Assembly: GCA_947085325.1 (NCBI GenBank)
Contig: CAMTVY010000017.1
Location: forward strand, 1 to 11,910
Source: JAQBXX01 sp947085325
GTDB taxonomy: Bacteria; Pseudomonadota; Gammaproteobacteria; SURF-13
Length of the DNA: 11,910 nt
Direction of reading: 5' to 3'
Below are positions 1 to 7,036 of the stretch, piece after piece. Position 1 is the stretch's first letter, and each line of letters begins with the position of its first letter. A model generated the notes under the pieces. It searched no databases. It saw only the letters and a list, made by a program, of their open reading frames with translations, and was not told where the DNA came from. A program made the position numbers and the translations under genes.

Positions 1-734
1 CGCTCGACGGCCGCATCAGCGGGCTCGACGGCCTGCTGCTTGTTGCCGGCATCGTCGCCTACACGGTGTTCTCGGTGCGCCAGAGCCGCAAGGAAAGCGC
101 GGCGGTGCAGGCCGAGTACGCGCAGGAGTACGGCGCAGGCAAGAGCCCCGCGCTCAAGCGGCTGCCGATTCAGATCGCGCTCATCGTCGCCGGGCTCGCG
201 CTGCTGGTGCTCGGCGCCCACTGGCTGGTCGGCGGGGCGGTGGCGATCGCGCGGCTGTTCGGCGTGAGCGAGCTGATCATCGGCCTCACCATCGTCGCCG
301 CCGGCACCTCGCTGCCCGAGCTCGCGACCTCGGTCGTGGCGGCGCTGCGCGGCGAGCGCGACATCGCCGTCGGCAACATCGTCGGCAGCAATCTGTTCAA
401 CATCCTCGCCATCGCCGGCATCGCCGCCGTGGTCACGCCGGGCGGACTCGAGGTCGCGCCGGCGCTGCTCCGCTTCGATATCCCGGTAATGATCGCGGTG
501 GCGCTCGCCTGCCTGCCGATTTTCGCCAGCGGCCACCTGATCGCGCGCTGGGAGGGGGCGCTGTTCCTCGGCTACTACGTGGCCTACGTGCTGTACCTGA
601 TCCTCGCGGCCACGCAGCACGCGGTACTGCCGGCGTACAGCGCCGCCATGTTCGGCTTCGTGCTGCCGCTCACGGCGGTGACGCTGATCGTGCTGCTGGT
701 GCGCGCCGCGCGCGCGCCCGTGCCGCACTCCTGA
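1..734 (+). CDS. Calcium/sodium antiporter (CaCA family, YrbG-like), 3' part only
   Basis: C-terminal 243 codons of an inner-membrane cation exchanger; the frame is open from base 3 and the start lies outside the window. The best signature is the second alpha repeat, roughly bases 270-440, reading GVSELIIGLTIVAAGTSLPE followed by the GNIVGSNLFN motif; these conserved acidic and polar residues line the ion pathway in the CaCA superfamily. Before it is a charged cytoplasmic loop (RQSRKESAAVQAEYAQEYG) that normally joins the two alpha repeats, and after it come further hydrophobic segments ending in a basic tail. The first alpha repeat must lie upstream. The family exchanges Na+ (or K+) for Ca2+; the actual ion here is inferred from family only. 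The gene converges on the leftward block and no terminator-like hairpin was seen after it. Confidence 0.88.
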   Translation, partial: LDGRISGLDGLLLVAGIVAYTVFSVRQSRKESAAVQAEYAQEYGAGKSPALKRLPIQIALIVAGLALLVLGAHWLVGGAVAIARLFGVSELIIGLTIVAAGTSLPELATSVVAALRGERDIAVGNIVGSNLFNILAIAGIAAVVTPGGLEVAPALLRFDIPVMIAVALACLPIFASGHLIARWEGALFLGYYVAYVLYLILAATQHAVLPAYSAAMFGFVLPLTAVTLIVLLVRAARAPVPHS

Positions 735-758
735 GCGCAGGCTCGCGCCGGTGGCGGG

Positions 759-869
759 CTATGACACGGATATGCTGGGCGCGTTCACGCGCGGCAGTCG
801 TTTGCCGACCACACGCTCGATGCTCTTCAATTCCCCCTCCTCCTGCGGCGAGACGAAGGTGAAGGCAGC
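759..869 (-). pseudogene. C-terminal remnant resembling a DEAD-box RNA helicase (RhlE type)
   Basis: On the minus strand a short frame reads AAFTFVSPQEEGELKSIERV, continues VGKRLPRVNAPSISVS and stops with TAG at 759-761. This resembles the end of RhlE-type DEAD-box helicases, where a TFV(S/D)..E....L..IE...G...PRV segment follows motif VI. The GRTGRAG motif that should precede it is absent: upstream of about 869 the frame gives unrelated Arg/Ala-rich residues and then runs under the end of sua5 in another frame. I read it as a tail left by a deletion whose breakpoint is close to the sua5 stop codon. The family match is from memory of the motif, not a search, and the piece is only 36 codons long. 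Confidence 0.5.
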
Positions 870-879
870 GCGGCACTGT

Positions 880-1890
880 TCATGGTTCGGCCTCGCCGCC
901 GCCCTCCGCCGCGCGCGTCAGGCGGTCACGAATGGCGAGCCAGTCTTCGCCCGGCGGTGGCTCAGGCACCAGAATCACGTCGCAACCCGCGTGATCCGCC
1001 TCGCGTAGCGCAGCGTACAGGCGCTGCGCGTAGCCCTCCGGATCTGCGGGCATCAAGAAATGTGCCGTGGCTTTCGGCGCCGCGCCACTTTCCCGGACCG
1101 CACTCAACACGGCGCTGCGCTTTCCCTGCACAGCCTGCCTGGCGAGTTCCTGCTCCCACTGCGCTGCCGGCACCAGCCGCAACGGCGTGCGCGGTGCGTA
1201 ATGCGCCTCCAGTGTACCCGGTGCACGCGGTGCATCCGCTGAAGCTGCGCCCATTTGAATATCCCTTCCCAACACCTGTACGAGCATGGCGCGTGAAATT
1301 CCGCCGGGGCGCAGAATGACGGGCCGCTCGCCCGCCAGACTCACAATCGTGGATTCGAGGCCCACACGGCACGGGCCGCCATCGAGAATCATGGCCACGT
1401 CGCCACCCAATTCCGCGCGCACGTGCGCCGCCGTGGTCGGGCTGACGCGCCCGAAGCGGTTCGCCGACGGCGCGGCGATGCCGCCGCCGAAGGCGCGCAG
1501 CAACGCCAGCGCCACCGGGTGGCCGGGTACGCGCAGGCCCACCGTGTCCTGTCCGCCGGTGACGCAGTCCGGCACCTGCGGTGTGCGCTTGAGGATAAGC
1601 GTGAGCGGGCCGGGCCAGAAGTGCCCGGCGAGGGTGTGGGCAGCGCTGGGAATGTCGCGCGCCCAGTGCGGCAATTGCGCCGCCTCCGCAAGATGCACGA
1701 TGAGCGGGTGATGCGCGGGGCGGCCCTTGATGGCGAAGATGCGTTCGACTGCGGCGGGATTTGAGGCGTCGGCGCCGAGGCCGTAGACAGTCTCGGTGGG
1801 AAAGGCGACGACGCCCCCGGCGCGCAGGACATGGACGGCGGCTTCGATGCCCGTCCCGAGCGCGTCGGAAAGATCAGCCGCGCGCACCAT
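880..1890 (-). CDS. sua5: L-threonylcarbamoyladenylate synthase, long Sua5/YwlC type
   Basis: Makes threonylcarbamoyl-AMP from L-threonine, bicarbonate and ATP, the first step of the universal tRNA t6A37 modification, in the cytoplasm. The chosen start gives 336 aa. The YrdC-like domain spans about residues 10-200, with AFPTETVYGLGADA near 29-42, KGRP at 55-58, SANR at 142-145, GLEST at 177-181 and LRPGG at 193-197. The linker APGTLEAHYAPR at 223-234 is the hallmark joining YrdC to the C-terminal Sua5 domain, so this is the long form rather than short TsaC. An in-frame ATG at 1920 would overlap purC by 28 bases; I prefer MVRAADLSD at 1890, which begins two bases after the purC stop and suits translational coupling. 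The protein ends in a short acidic tail next to the helicase remnant. Confidence 0.9.
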   Translation of the reverse strand: MVRAADLSDALGTGIEAAVHVLRAGGVVAFPTETVYGLGADASNPAAVERIFAIKGRPAHHPLIVHLAEAAQLPHWARDIPSAAHTLAGHFWPGPLTLILKRTPQVPDCVTGGQDTVGLRVPGHPVALALLRAFGGGIAAPSANRFGRVSPTTAAHVRAELGGDVAMILDGGPCRVGLESTIVSLAGERPVILRPGGISRAMLVQVLGRDIQMGAASADAPRAPGTLEAHYAPRTPLRLVPAAQWEQELARQAVQGKRSAVLSAVRESGAAPKATAHFLMPADPEGYAQRLYAALREADHAGCDVILVPEPPPGEDWLAIRDRLTRAAEGGGEAEP

Positions 1891-1892
1891 AC

Positions 1893-2801
1893 TCAATCCG
1901 CGTTTTGCGTCAGCCGCCACAGCGCTTCTTGATATTTCTCGGCGGTGCGCTCCACCACTTCCGGCGGCAATTCCGGTGCGGGCGGCTTTTTATTCCAGCC
2001 GATGCCTTCCAGATAATCGCGCACGTACTGTTTATCGAAGCTCGGCGGGTTGTGGCCGGGCTCGTAACTCTGCGTCGGCCAGAAGCGCGAGGAATCCGGC
2101 GTCAGCACCTCGTCCATCAGCGTGAGCTCGCCGTTTTCATTCACGCCGAATTCGAACTTGGTGTCGGCGATAATGATGCCGCGCTCGGACGCGTATTTCA
2201 TGGATTCGAAATACAGCGTCAGACTCATGGTCTCAACCTCGCGCGCCAATTCCACGCCGATGATGTTTTCCATCTGCTTCAGGCTGATACTTTCATCATG
2301 CTGCCCCTGCTCCGCCTTGGTGCTCGGCGTGAACAGCGCCTCCGGCATCCACTCCGCCTCCTCCATACCGGGCGGCATCCTCATGCCACCCACGGTGCCC
2401 TGCGCCTGATATTCCTTCCACGCCGAGCCCGCGAGAAAACCACGCACGATGGCTTCAATCGGCAGCGGCTTCAGCTTGCGCACCACCACCGCGCGGCCCT
2501 CCACCTGCGCGCGCTCGTCAGCGGTCTTCACCACGTCTTCCGGCGCGATGCCGGTGAGATGATTCGGCATCATGTAGTCGAGGCGGCCGAACCAGAAATT
2601 GGAGAGTGCATTGAGCACGCGGCCCTTGCCGGGAATGGGCGTGGGCAGCACCACGTCGAAGGCGGACAAGCGGTCGGTCGTCACGATGAGAATATGTTTA
2701 TCATCCACCTCATAGAGGTCACGCACCTTGCCGCGGTTCAAAAGGGGCAGGCTGCGAATATCCGACTGGAACAAGGTGATGGAGGAGGTTGGCAGGCCCA
2801 C
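1893..2801 (-). CDS. purC: Phosphoribosylaminoimidazole-succinocarboxamide synthase (SAICAR synthetase)
   Basis: Joins CAIR and aspartate using ATP to give SAICAR in de novo purine synthesis. Visible motifs are GKVRD at residues 24-28, TTDRLSAFDV at 41-50, then GFLAGSAWKEY, DTKFEFG and DEVLTPDSSRFW, all characteristic of PurC. I chose a GTG start at 2799-2801 (302 aa): it has GGAG seven bases upstream and gives the usual spacing to LFQSDIRSLPLLNRGKVRD. An ATG at 2861 would add 20 residues that are not family-like and would place the AT-rich promoter-like stretch inside the gene. A TTG (at LFQSD) is another possible start. The gene ends two bases before sua5, so they are probably co-transcribed; a 350-base gap and possible own promoter separate it from purK. 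Confidence 0.93.
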   Translation of the reverse strand: MGLPTSSITLFQSDIRSLPLLNRGKVRDLYEVDDKHILIVTTDRLSAFDVVLPTPIPGKGRVLNALSNFWFGRLDYMMPNHLTGIAPEDVVKTADERAQVEGRAVVVRKLKPLPIEAIVRGFLAGSAWKEYQAQGTVGGMRMPPGMEEAEWMPEALFTPSTKAEQGQHDESISLKQMENIIGVELAREVETMSLTLYFESMKYASERGIIIADTKFEFGVNENGELTLMDEVLTPDSSRFWPTQSYEPGHNPPSFDKQYVRDYLEGIGWNKKPPAPELPPEVVERTAEKYQEALWRLTQNAD

Positions 2802-2833
2802 GGGGGAACTCCGGACAGGTGAATAGATGGATA

Positions 2834-2868
2834 ATGATAACGTATTTATACACAGCGACATAAATCTA
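2834..2868 (-). promoter_or_regulatory. Candidate promoter for purC-sua5
   Basis: Within a locally AT-rich stretch of an otherwise GC-rich region, the minus strand has TATCAT at 2834-2839 (5 of 6 to TATAAT), with a weak TTATGT-like -35 about 18 bases upstream. A second -10-like hexamer, TATAAA, is at 2845-2850. Either would start transcription just upstream of the GTG chosen for purC. Assignment is by eye; the -35 is poor. Confidence 0.3.
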
Positions 2869-2970
2869 CTGCACGTCTTTGAGTCGGGTGCGTGCGGTGC
2901 TCGGAATCCGGGGCCGCGCAGCGGCAGACTGGATGTACACTCCGGTTCCTGCGCTCCACCGCCCCCGCGT

Positions 2971-3023
2971 GCGACGCACAGGGATGTGCTAGTGTCGCGG
3001 GAGGCAGGATGCCGGGAGCGACC
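2971..3023 (+). repeat. 53-bp hairpin repeat, copy A (purK-purC gap)
   Basis: Matches 4306-4358 at 49 of 53 positions, in the same orientation; all four differences are transitions. Two hairpins are visible. The first is GCACA, loop GGGA, TGTGC (2976-2989). The second (2994-3022) has outer arms GTCGC and GCGAC, a symmetrical GGGA/GGGA internal loop, inner arms GGCA and TGCC, and a GGA triloop. A third GCGAC at 2971-2975 could pair instead with the middle GTCGC, giving an alternative fold. It looks like a dispersed REP- or MITE-type palindromic element; no transposase is present. Confidence 0.85.
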
Positions 3024-3151
3024 AAGCCGCTCGCTACGATTTATGGCGCTATGTATAGAAAAACATTTACTGCAGGCGAGTCTTCCAGACGCTCTGGATA
3101 ATGGATGTCGTTACTCATAAATCAGCAAGCAGGTTCCTATCGTCTCCAGCA

Positions 3152-4366
3152 TCACAAGCCTGTCCTTCCCTGAGCGGAGGCTGTAATACGGTTCAGCAAA
3201 TCTGTTTTGGCTTCCAAGGCCACGGCCAGGGCCTGCTCAAGCGATTCATCGAGACAGGTAAAGTGACCCATCTTGCGGCCCGGATGGGGCTCACTCTTGC
3301 CGTACAGATGAAGTTTTACTTGTGGGTGCTGTAATAATTTTTCCCAGTGCGGCTCGCCGTCCACCCACAGATCGCCCAGCAAATTTACCATCACCGCCGG
3401 AGAGAGCAACCGGGTACTGCCTAACGGGAGGCCGCAAAGCGTTCTGACCTGCTGCTCAAATTGGCTGGTGACACAGGCGTCAAGTGTGGCGTGACCGCTG
3501 TTGTGCGGGCGCGGGGCGATTTCATTGATGAGGAGCCGGTCATCGGCGAGGACAAAAAACTCCACGGTCAGCACACCGCAATACTGCAAGCGCTCGCTCA
3601 GCTTGATCGCCATGCCGGTCGCCTGTTTCGCCAACGCTGCGCTTATGCGCGCAGGCACGATGCTGACATCCAGAATACCGTCTTGATGCTGATTCTCCGC
3701 CACGGGAAAGCACGCCGTCTCGCCGTCCGCGCCGCGCGCCACGATAACTGAAATCTCTTTTTCCAGCGCAACGCGCTGCTCCAGCACACAGGGTTCGTCG
3801 CCCAACATGTGAAAAGCGGTGACGGCCTGCTCCAGATTCGTGACCGGCGCCTGCCCTTTGCCGTCGTAACCCAAGCGGCTGCGCTTGAGTATGGCGGGCG
3901 CCGGAATGTTACTCAGCGCTTCATGCAGTTCTCGTTCAGTGCGCACCACCGCGAAGGGAGCGACTGGAAACCCCTGCCCGGCAAGATAAGATTTTTCAGT
4001 AATGCGATCCTGGGCGATGGCGACGGCGCCGGCGCCGGGCCGCACCGTGGACAATGCGGCAAGCATGTCCAGACTCCGGGCGGGGACGTTTTCAAATTCG
4101 GTGGTGATTGCGGCGCAGCGCTTGCCCAGATCGAGCAACGCCGCCTGGTCATCATAACCGGCGCACAGGTGCGCATCGGCAAACTGCGCGGCGGGACTGT
4201 GCGGATCGGGATCGAGCACGACCACGTGATAGCCCAGGACGCGCGCGGCATAAGCAAACATGCGGCCCAACTGTCCTCCACCGAGGACACCCAGCGTCGC
4301 ACCCGGCGACACACAGGGACGTGTTAGTGTCGCGGGAGGCAGGACGCCGGGAGCGACCGGGATCAT
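3152..4366 (-). CDS. purK: 5-(carboxyamino)imidazole ribonucleotide synthase (PurK)
   Basis: ATP-grasp enzyme that carboxylates AIR with bicarbonate and ATP to N5-CAIR, the substrate of PurE. Predicted length 404 aa. The N-terminal nucleotide-binding loop is LGVLGGGQLGRM (25-36); the ATP-grasp signatures GYDGKGQ (166-172) and NEIAPRPHNSGH (281-292) are intact. The ATG at 4364-4366 overlaps the purE stop in an ATGA junction, and no Shine-Dalgarno sequence is evident, so coupling to purE is likely. A much longer in-frame extension to 4678 is only purE read in another frame. Residues 3-21 (PVAPGVLPPATLTRPCVSP) are not family-like and are encoded by the hairpin repeat at 4306-4358; the normal protein would begin around SPGATLGVLGGGQ. 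A GTG at codon 19 is an alternative start that would skip the extension, but it also lacks a ribosome binding site. Confidence 0.95.
   Translation of the reverse strand: MIPVAPGVLPPATLTRPCVSPGATLGVLGGGQLGRMFAYAARVLGYHVVVLDPDPHSPAAQFADAHLCAGYDDQAALLDLGKRCAAITTEFENVPARSLDMLAALSTVRPGAGAVAIAQDRITEKSYLAGQGFPVAPFAVVRTERELHEALSNIPAPAILKRSRLGYDGKGQAPVTNLEQAVTAFHMLGDEPCVLEQRVALEKEISVIVARGADGETACFPVAENQHQDGILDVSIVPARISAALAKQATGMAIKLSERLQYCGVLTVEFFVLADDRLLINEIAPRPHNSGHATLDACVTSQFEQQVRTLCGLPLGSTRLLSPAVMVNLLGDLWVDGEPHWEKLLQHPQVKLHLYGKSEPHPGRKMGHFTCLDESLEQALAVALEAKTDLLNRITASAQGRTGL
4306..4358 (+). repeat. 53-bp hairpin repeat, copy B (inside purK 5' end)
   Basis: Second copy of the element at 2971-3023, lying wholly inside codons 3-21 of purK. 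Relative to copy A, the outermost pair of hairpin one changed on both sides (G:C to A:T), which keeps pairing. The two other changes sit at loop-closing positions and convert A:T to A-C on the plus strand, which is a G:U wobble on the minus strand, the purK mRNA strand. With copy A it makes direct repeats, 1335 bases apart, that bracket nearly all of purK. Confidence 0.85.
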
Positions 4367-4857
4367 GAACGCGGCGGGAGCGTCATGGCCAACACGGTTT
4401 GCTCCTGCGTCTTGCGGAAGGCGTGCAGTTTTTCGGCCAGCGCGGCGTCCTGACGCGCCAAGATAGCCACAGCAAATAAAGCGGCGTTCACCGCGCCCGC
4501 CTCGCCGATGGCGAAGGTGGCCACCGGCACGCCTTTCGGCATTTGCACGATGGACAAAAACGAATCCACGCCTTGCAGATGTTTGGACGGTACCGGCACG
4601 CCCAGCACCGGCACCAGGGTCTTCGCGGCCAGCATACCCGGCAGATGCGCCGCGCCGCCCGCCCCTGCAATCACACACGCGAGCCCGCGCATCTCCGCAG
4701 ATTCTGCGTATTGAAACAATAAATCGGGGGTACGGTGGGCGGATACGACCTTGCTTTCATAAGGCACGCCGAACTCCTCCAGCTTGTGCGCGGCGTGCTG
4801 CATGACCCCCCAGTCGCTGTCACTGCCCATCACCAGACCTACCAGCGGCTTGCTCAT
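4363..4857 (-). CDS. purE: N5-carboxyaminoimidazole ribonucleotide mutase, class I PurE
   Basis: Moves the carboxylate of N5-CAIR to C4 to give CAIR. At 164 aa it has the normal length of bacterial class I PurE. Visible motifs: GSDSDW at 11-16 (phosphate binding), SAHRTP at 39-44 containing the catalytic histidine, and GAGGAAHLPGM at 65-75; GVPV and a SIVQMPKGVPVATFAIG segment follow as expected. The next gene, purK, supplies its substrate and starts within the purE stop codon. The gene is divergent from cbbL across a 338-base gap. No strong ribosome binding site is visible; a weak AGG lies about 14 bases upstream of the ATG. Confidence 0.96.
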   Translation of the reverse strand: MSKPLVGLVMGSDSDWGVMQHAAHKLEEFGVPYESKVVSAHRTPDLLFQYAESAEMRGLACVIAGAGGAAHLPGMLAAKTLVPVLGVPVPSKHLQGVDSFLSIVQMPKGVPVATFAIGEAGAVNAALFAVAILARQDAALAEKLHAFRKTQEQTVLAMTLPPRS

Positions 4858-4987
4858 TATTTTATTTACGCCTGTTCGTCATGGGATATGCGCGCATGCG
4901 GTCTGCATCGGTTGCACCCGTCATAGGCGCATTATCCCGCCATGCGCCCCGTCCGTCCATGCCCGGCGATACGCCCGCCGTTTGATC

Positions 4988-5003
4988 ATAGATTTACATC
5001 TAT
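4988..5003. promoter_or_regulatory. Inverted repeat upstream of the cbbL promoter, possible activator site
   Basis: Perfect 6-bp arms ATAGAT and ATCTAT around TTAC, followed at once by two TTAA blocks eleven bases apart (5003-5006 and 5014-5017). It lies just upstream of the candidate -35, where a LysR-type activator such as CbbR would bind. CbbR sites are AT-rich interrupted dyads, but I cannot assign the protein from sequence. Confidence 0.35.
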
Positions 5004-5013
5004 TAAGACGATA

Positions 5014-5043
5014 TTAACAATTGATTAGACCAGGCTCTATCAT
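5014..5043 (+). promoter_or_regulatory. Candidate sigma-70 promoter of the carboxysome operon
   Basis: TTAACA (5014-5019, 5 of 6 to TTGACA), an 18-base spacer and TATCAT (5038-5043, 5 of 6 to TATAAT). This would start a transcript near 5050 with a leader of roughly 145 bases before cbbL. An alternative is TTAGAC (5025-5030) with TATAGT (5050-5055) at a 19-base spacing. Confidence 0.45.
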
Positions 5044-5069
5044 GCGCCCTATAGTACCGCTCACAGAGC

Positions 5070-5086
5070 AGTGCGCTCTGCGCACT
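5070..5086 (+). promoter_or_regulatory. Hairpin in the cbbL 5' leader
   Basis: Perfect 7-bp arms AGTGCGC and GCGCACT with loop TCT, about 20 bases after the predicted transcription start and 110 bases before the cbbL ATG. There is no U-tract, so it is not an intrinsic terminator. It could stabilise the transcript end; function unknown. Confidence 0.5.
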
Positions 5087-5195
5087 TTGAGCATGTCGCG
5101 TGGGGATGCGCCCGGGACTTCCAGGCAAGCGTGCCGGTGCACGGTCATCGGCGCACGATTATCGCATATACGGTTTACACATTGAGGAGCTGATC

Positions 5196-6620
5196 ATGGC
5201 AGAGAAAACTTACACCGCCGGCGTTAAAGACTACCGCAAGTCCTACTGGACTCCGGATTACGTGCCGCTCGATACCGACTTGCTGGCGTGCTTCAAGATC
5301 GTAGCGCAGGCCGGTGTGCCGCACGAAGAGGCCGCTGCTGCGGTCGCCGCCGAATCATCCACCGGCACCTGGACCACGGTGTGGACCGACCTGCTCACCG
5401 ACATGGATTACTACAAGGGCCGCGCCTACCGCATCGAACAGGTGCCCGGCGACAACACCGCATTCTACGCCTTTATTGCCTACCCGATCGACCTGTTCGA
5501 GGAAGGCTCGGTGGTGAACGTGCTGACCTCGCTGGTCGGCAACGTGTTCGGCTTCAAGGCCATCCGCAGCCTGCGTCTGGAAGACATCCGCTTCCCGATC
5601 GCCTACGTCAAGACCTGCGGCGGCCCGCCCAACGGCATCCAGATGGAGCGCGACCGCCTGAACAAGTATGGCCGCGCGCTGCTCGGCTGCACCATCAAGC
5701 CGAAGCTCGGCCTGTCGGCCAAGAACTACGGTCGCGCCGTGTACGAGTGCCTGCGCGGCGGTCTGGACTTCACCAAGGACGACGAGAACATCAACAGCCA
5801 GCCGTTCATGCGCTGGAACCATCGCTTCGAGTTCGTCATGGAAGCGGTGCACAAGGCCGAGGCCGAGACCGGTGAGCGCAAGGGCCACTACCTGAACGTC
5901 ACCGCGCCGACCGTGGAAGAGATGTACAAGCGCGCCGAATTCGCCAAGAGCCTGGGCGCGCCCATCATCATGCATGACTATCTGACCGGCGGTTTCACCG
6001 CCAACACCAGCTTGGCCAACTGGTGCCGCGATAACGGTATCCTGCTCCACATCCACCGCGCCATGCACGCCGTGCTCGACCGCAACCCGTACCACGGCAT
6101 TCATTTCCGGGTACTGACCAAGTGCCTGCGCCTGTCGGGCGGCGACCACCTGCACTCCGGCACCGTGGTCGGCAAGCTCGAGGGCGACCGCGAGGCGACC
6201 CTGGGCTGGATCGACATCATGCGCGAGTCGTTCATCCCCGAGAACCGCAGCCGAGGCATCTTCTTCGACCAGGATTGGGGCGCGATGCCGGGCGTGATGC
6301 CGGTGGCCTCGGGCGGCATTCACGTCTGGCACATGCCGGCGCTGGTGGCCATCTTCGGCGACGACGCCTGCCTGCAGTTCGGCGGCGGCACGCTCGGCCA
6401 CCCGTGGGGTAACGCCGCCGGCGCGACCGCCAACCGCGTGGCGCTTGAGGCCTGCGTCGAGGCGCGTAACTCGGGCCGCCAGGTCGAGCGCGAAGGCAAG
6501 GAGATTCTCAACGAGGCCGCGCAGTCCAGCCCCGAACTCAAGATCGCCCTGGAGACATGGAAAGAGATCAAGTTCGAGTTCGATGTCGTGGACAAGCTCG
6601 ACACGCAGAAGCGCGCCTGA
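5196..6620 (+). CDS. cbbL: RuBisCO large subunit, form IA (carboxysomal)
   Basis: Catalyses CO2 fixation on ribulose-1,5-bisphosphate; with CbbS it forms the L8S8 enzyme packed in the carboxysome. Length 474 aa is normal. Active-site elements are intact: TIKPK with Lys168, the carbamylated lysine in GLDFTKDDEN (Lys194), IHRAMH (285-290), DHLHSG (317-322) and loop 6 GTVVGKLEG with Lys327. The N-terminus (MAEKTYTAGVKDYRKSYWTP) and overall sequence fit the carboxysome-associated form IA. I start at 5196 because GAGGAG lies six bases upstream (5184-5189) and the family begins there; the open frame back to 5100 adds 32 residues with no family match. First gene of the operon; 50 bases separate it from cbbS. 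Confidence 0.98.
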   Translation: MAEKTYTAGVKDYRKSYWTPDYVPLDTDLLACFKIVAQAGVPHEEAAAAVAAESSTGTWTTVWTDLLTDMDYYKGRAYRIEQVPGDNTAFYAFIAYPIDLFEEGSVVNVLTSLVGNVFGFKAIRSLRLEDIRFPIAYVKTCGGPPNGIQMERDRLNKYGRALLGCTIKPKLGLSAKNYGRAVYECLRGGLDFTKDDENINSQPFMRWNHRFEFVMEAVHKAEAETGERKGHYLNVTAPTVEEMYKRAEFAKSLGAPIIMHDYLTGGFTANTSLANWCRDNGILLHIHRAMHAVLDRNPYHGIHFRVLTKCLRLSGGDHLHSGTVVGKLEGDREATLGWIDIMRESFIPENRSRGIFFDQDWGAMPGVMPVASGGIHVWHMPALVAIFGDDACLQFGGGTLGHPWGNAAGATANRVALEACVEARNSGRQVEREGKEILNEAAQSSPELKIALETWKEIKFEFDVVDKLDTQKRA

Positions 6621-6670
6621 TCCGATCCGCCACCTACCCCGCTAGATATTTTAAGCACAGGAGAACCGTC

Positions 6671-7009
6671 ATGCCAGAAGTTCAACCATACAAGGCCACC
6701 GAGCGCAAGGGCGAAACCTTTTCCTATCTGCCCCCGCTCTCGCCCGACAAGATACGCAAGCAGATTGCCTACCTCATAGCCCAGGGCTGGAATCCGTCGG
6801 TCGAGCACACCGAGCCGGAGAAGTCCTTCTCACGCTATTGGTACATGTGGAAGCTGCCGTTTTTCGGCGAGACCTCGATTGACAAGGTTCTGGCCGAAAT
6901 TGACGCCTGCCATCGCGCCAACCCCGGTCACCACGTGCGCCTGGTGGGCTACGACAACTACACGCAAAGCCAGGGCACGGCCTTCATCGTGCACCGCGCC
7001 GGACGCTAG
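6671..7009 (+). CDS. cbbS: RuBisCO small subunit, form IA
   Basis: Caps the L8 core of the form IA holoenzyme and, in alpha-carboxysomes, helps form the surface recognised by CsoS2. The 112-aa product shows ETFSYLPPLS near the N-terminus, QIAYLIAQGWNPSVEHTEP, the RYWYMWKLPFFGE segment and VRLVGYDNYTQSQG near the end, all typical of proteobacterial CbbS. AGGAGA at 6659-6664, six bases from the ATG, supports the start; the upstream open frame is the end of cbbL in another phase. An 82-base gap with a strong hairpin follows before csoS2. Confidence 0.97.
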   Translation: MPEVQPYKATERKGETFSYLPPLSPDKIRKQIAYLIAQGWNPSVEHTEPEKSFSRYWYMWKLPFFGETSIDKVLAEIDACHRANPGHHVRLVGYDNYTQSQGTAFIVHRAGR

Positions 7010-7036
7010 TTGATGAACCATTGATTGATGGATGGA

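Larger units (their letters stand above)
2802..3151. other. Gap between purK and purC (350 bases)
   Basis: Both flanking genes read leftward. The gap holds the candidate purC promoter, one copy of the 53-bp hairpin repeat (2971-3023), a small GCCGC/GCGGC inverted repeat near 2911-2925, and an AT-richer stretch at about 3040-3125. I see no convincing protein-coding frame and no strong U-tailed terminator after purK. The gap breaks the pur cluster into purE-purK and purC-sua5 units. Confidence 0.6.
4858..5195. other. Divergent purE-cbbL regulatory gap
   Basis: No gene is seen in these 338 bases. The left 110 bases are GC-rich and show no clear purE promoter; GATAAT-like and TATGAT-like hexamers on the minus strand lack good partners. 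The middle (about 4980-5060) is AT-rich and holds an inverted repeat, TTAA repeats and the candidate cbbL promoter. The right part is the cbbL leader, with a hairpin at 5070-5086 and a weaker CGTGC/GCACG hairpin near 5129-5142. In many carboxysome-bearing autotrophs a cbbR gene sits divergently here; in this window purE does. Confidence 0.7.

Noticed and set aside
1761..2822. Plus-strand open frame (353 codons) opposite purC
   Set aside because: Runs exactly opposite purC and the start of sua5 and is Arg/His-rich; both real genes are unambiguous.
4367..4678. Upstream extension of PurK by 104 residues
   Set aside because: It is purE read in another frame; the ATGA overlap at 4363-4366 is the natural start.
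5100..5195. Upstream extension of CbbL by 32 residues
   Set aside because: The GAGGAG site and the family start both point to the ATG at 5196, and the extension has no similarity to RuBisCO.
5355..6401. Minus-strand open frame (348 codons) opposite cbbL
   Set aside because: Antisense shadow of a highly biased gene; no family features.
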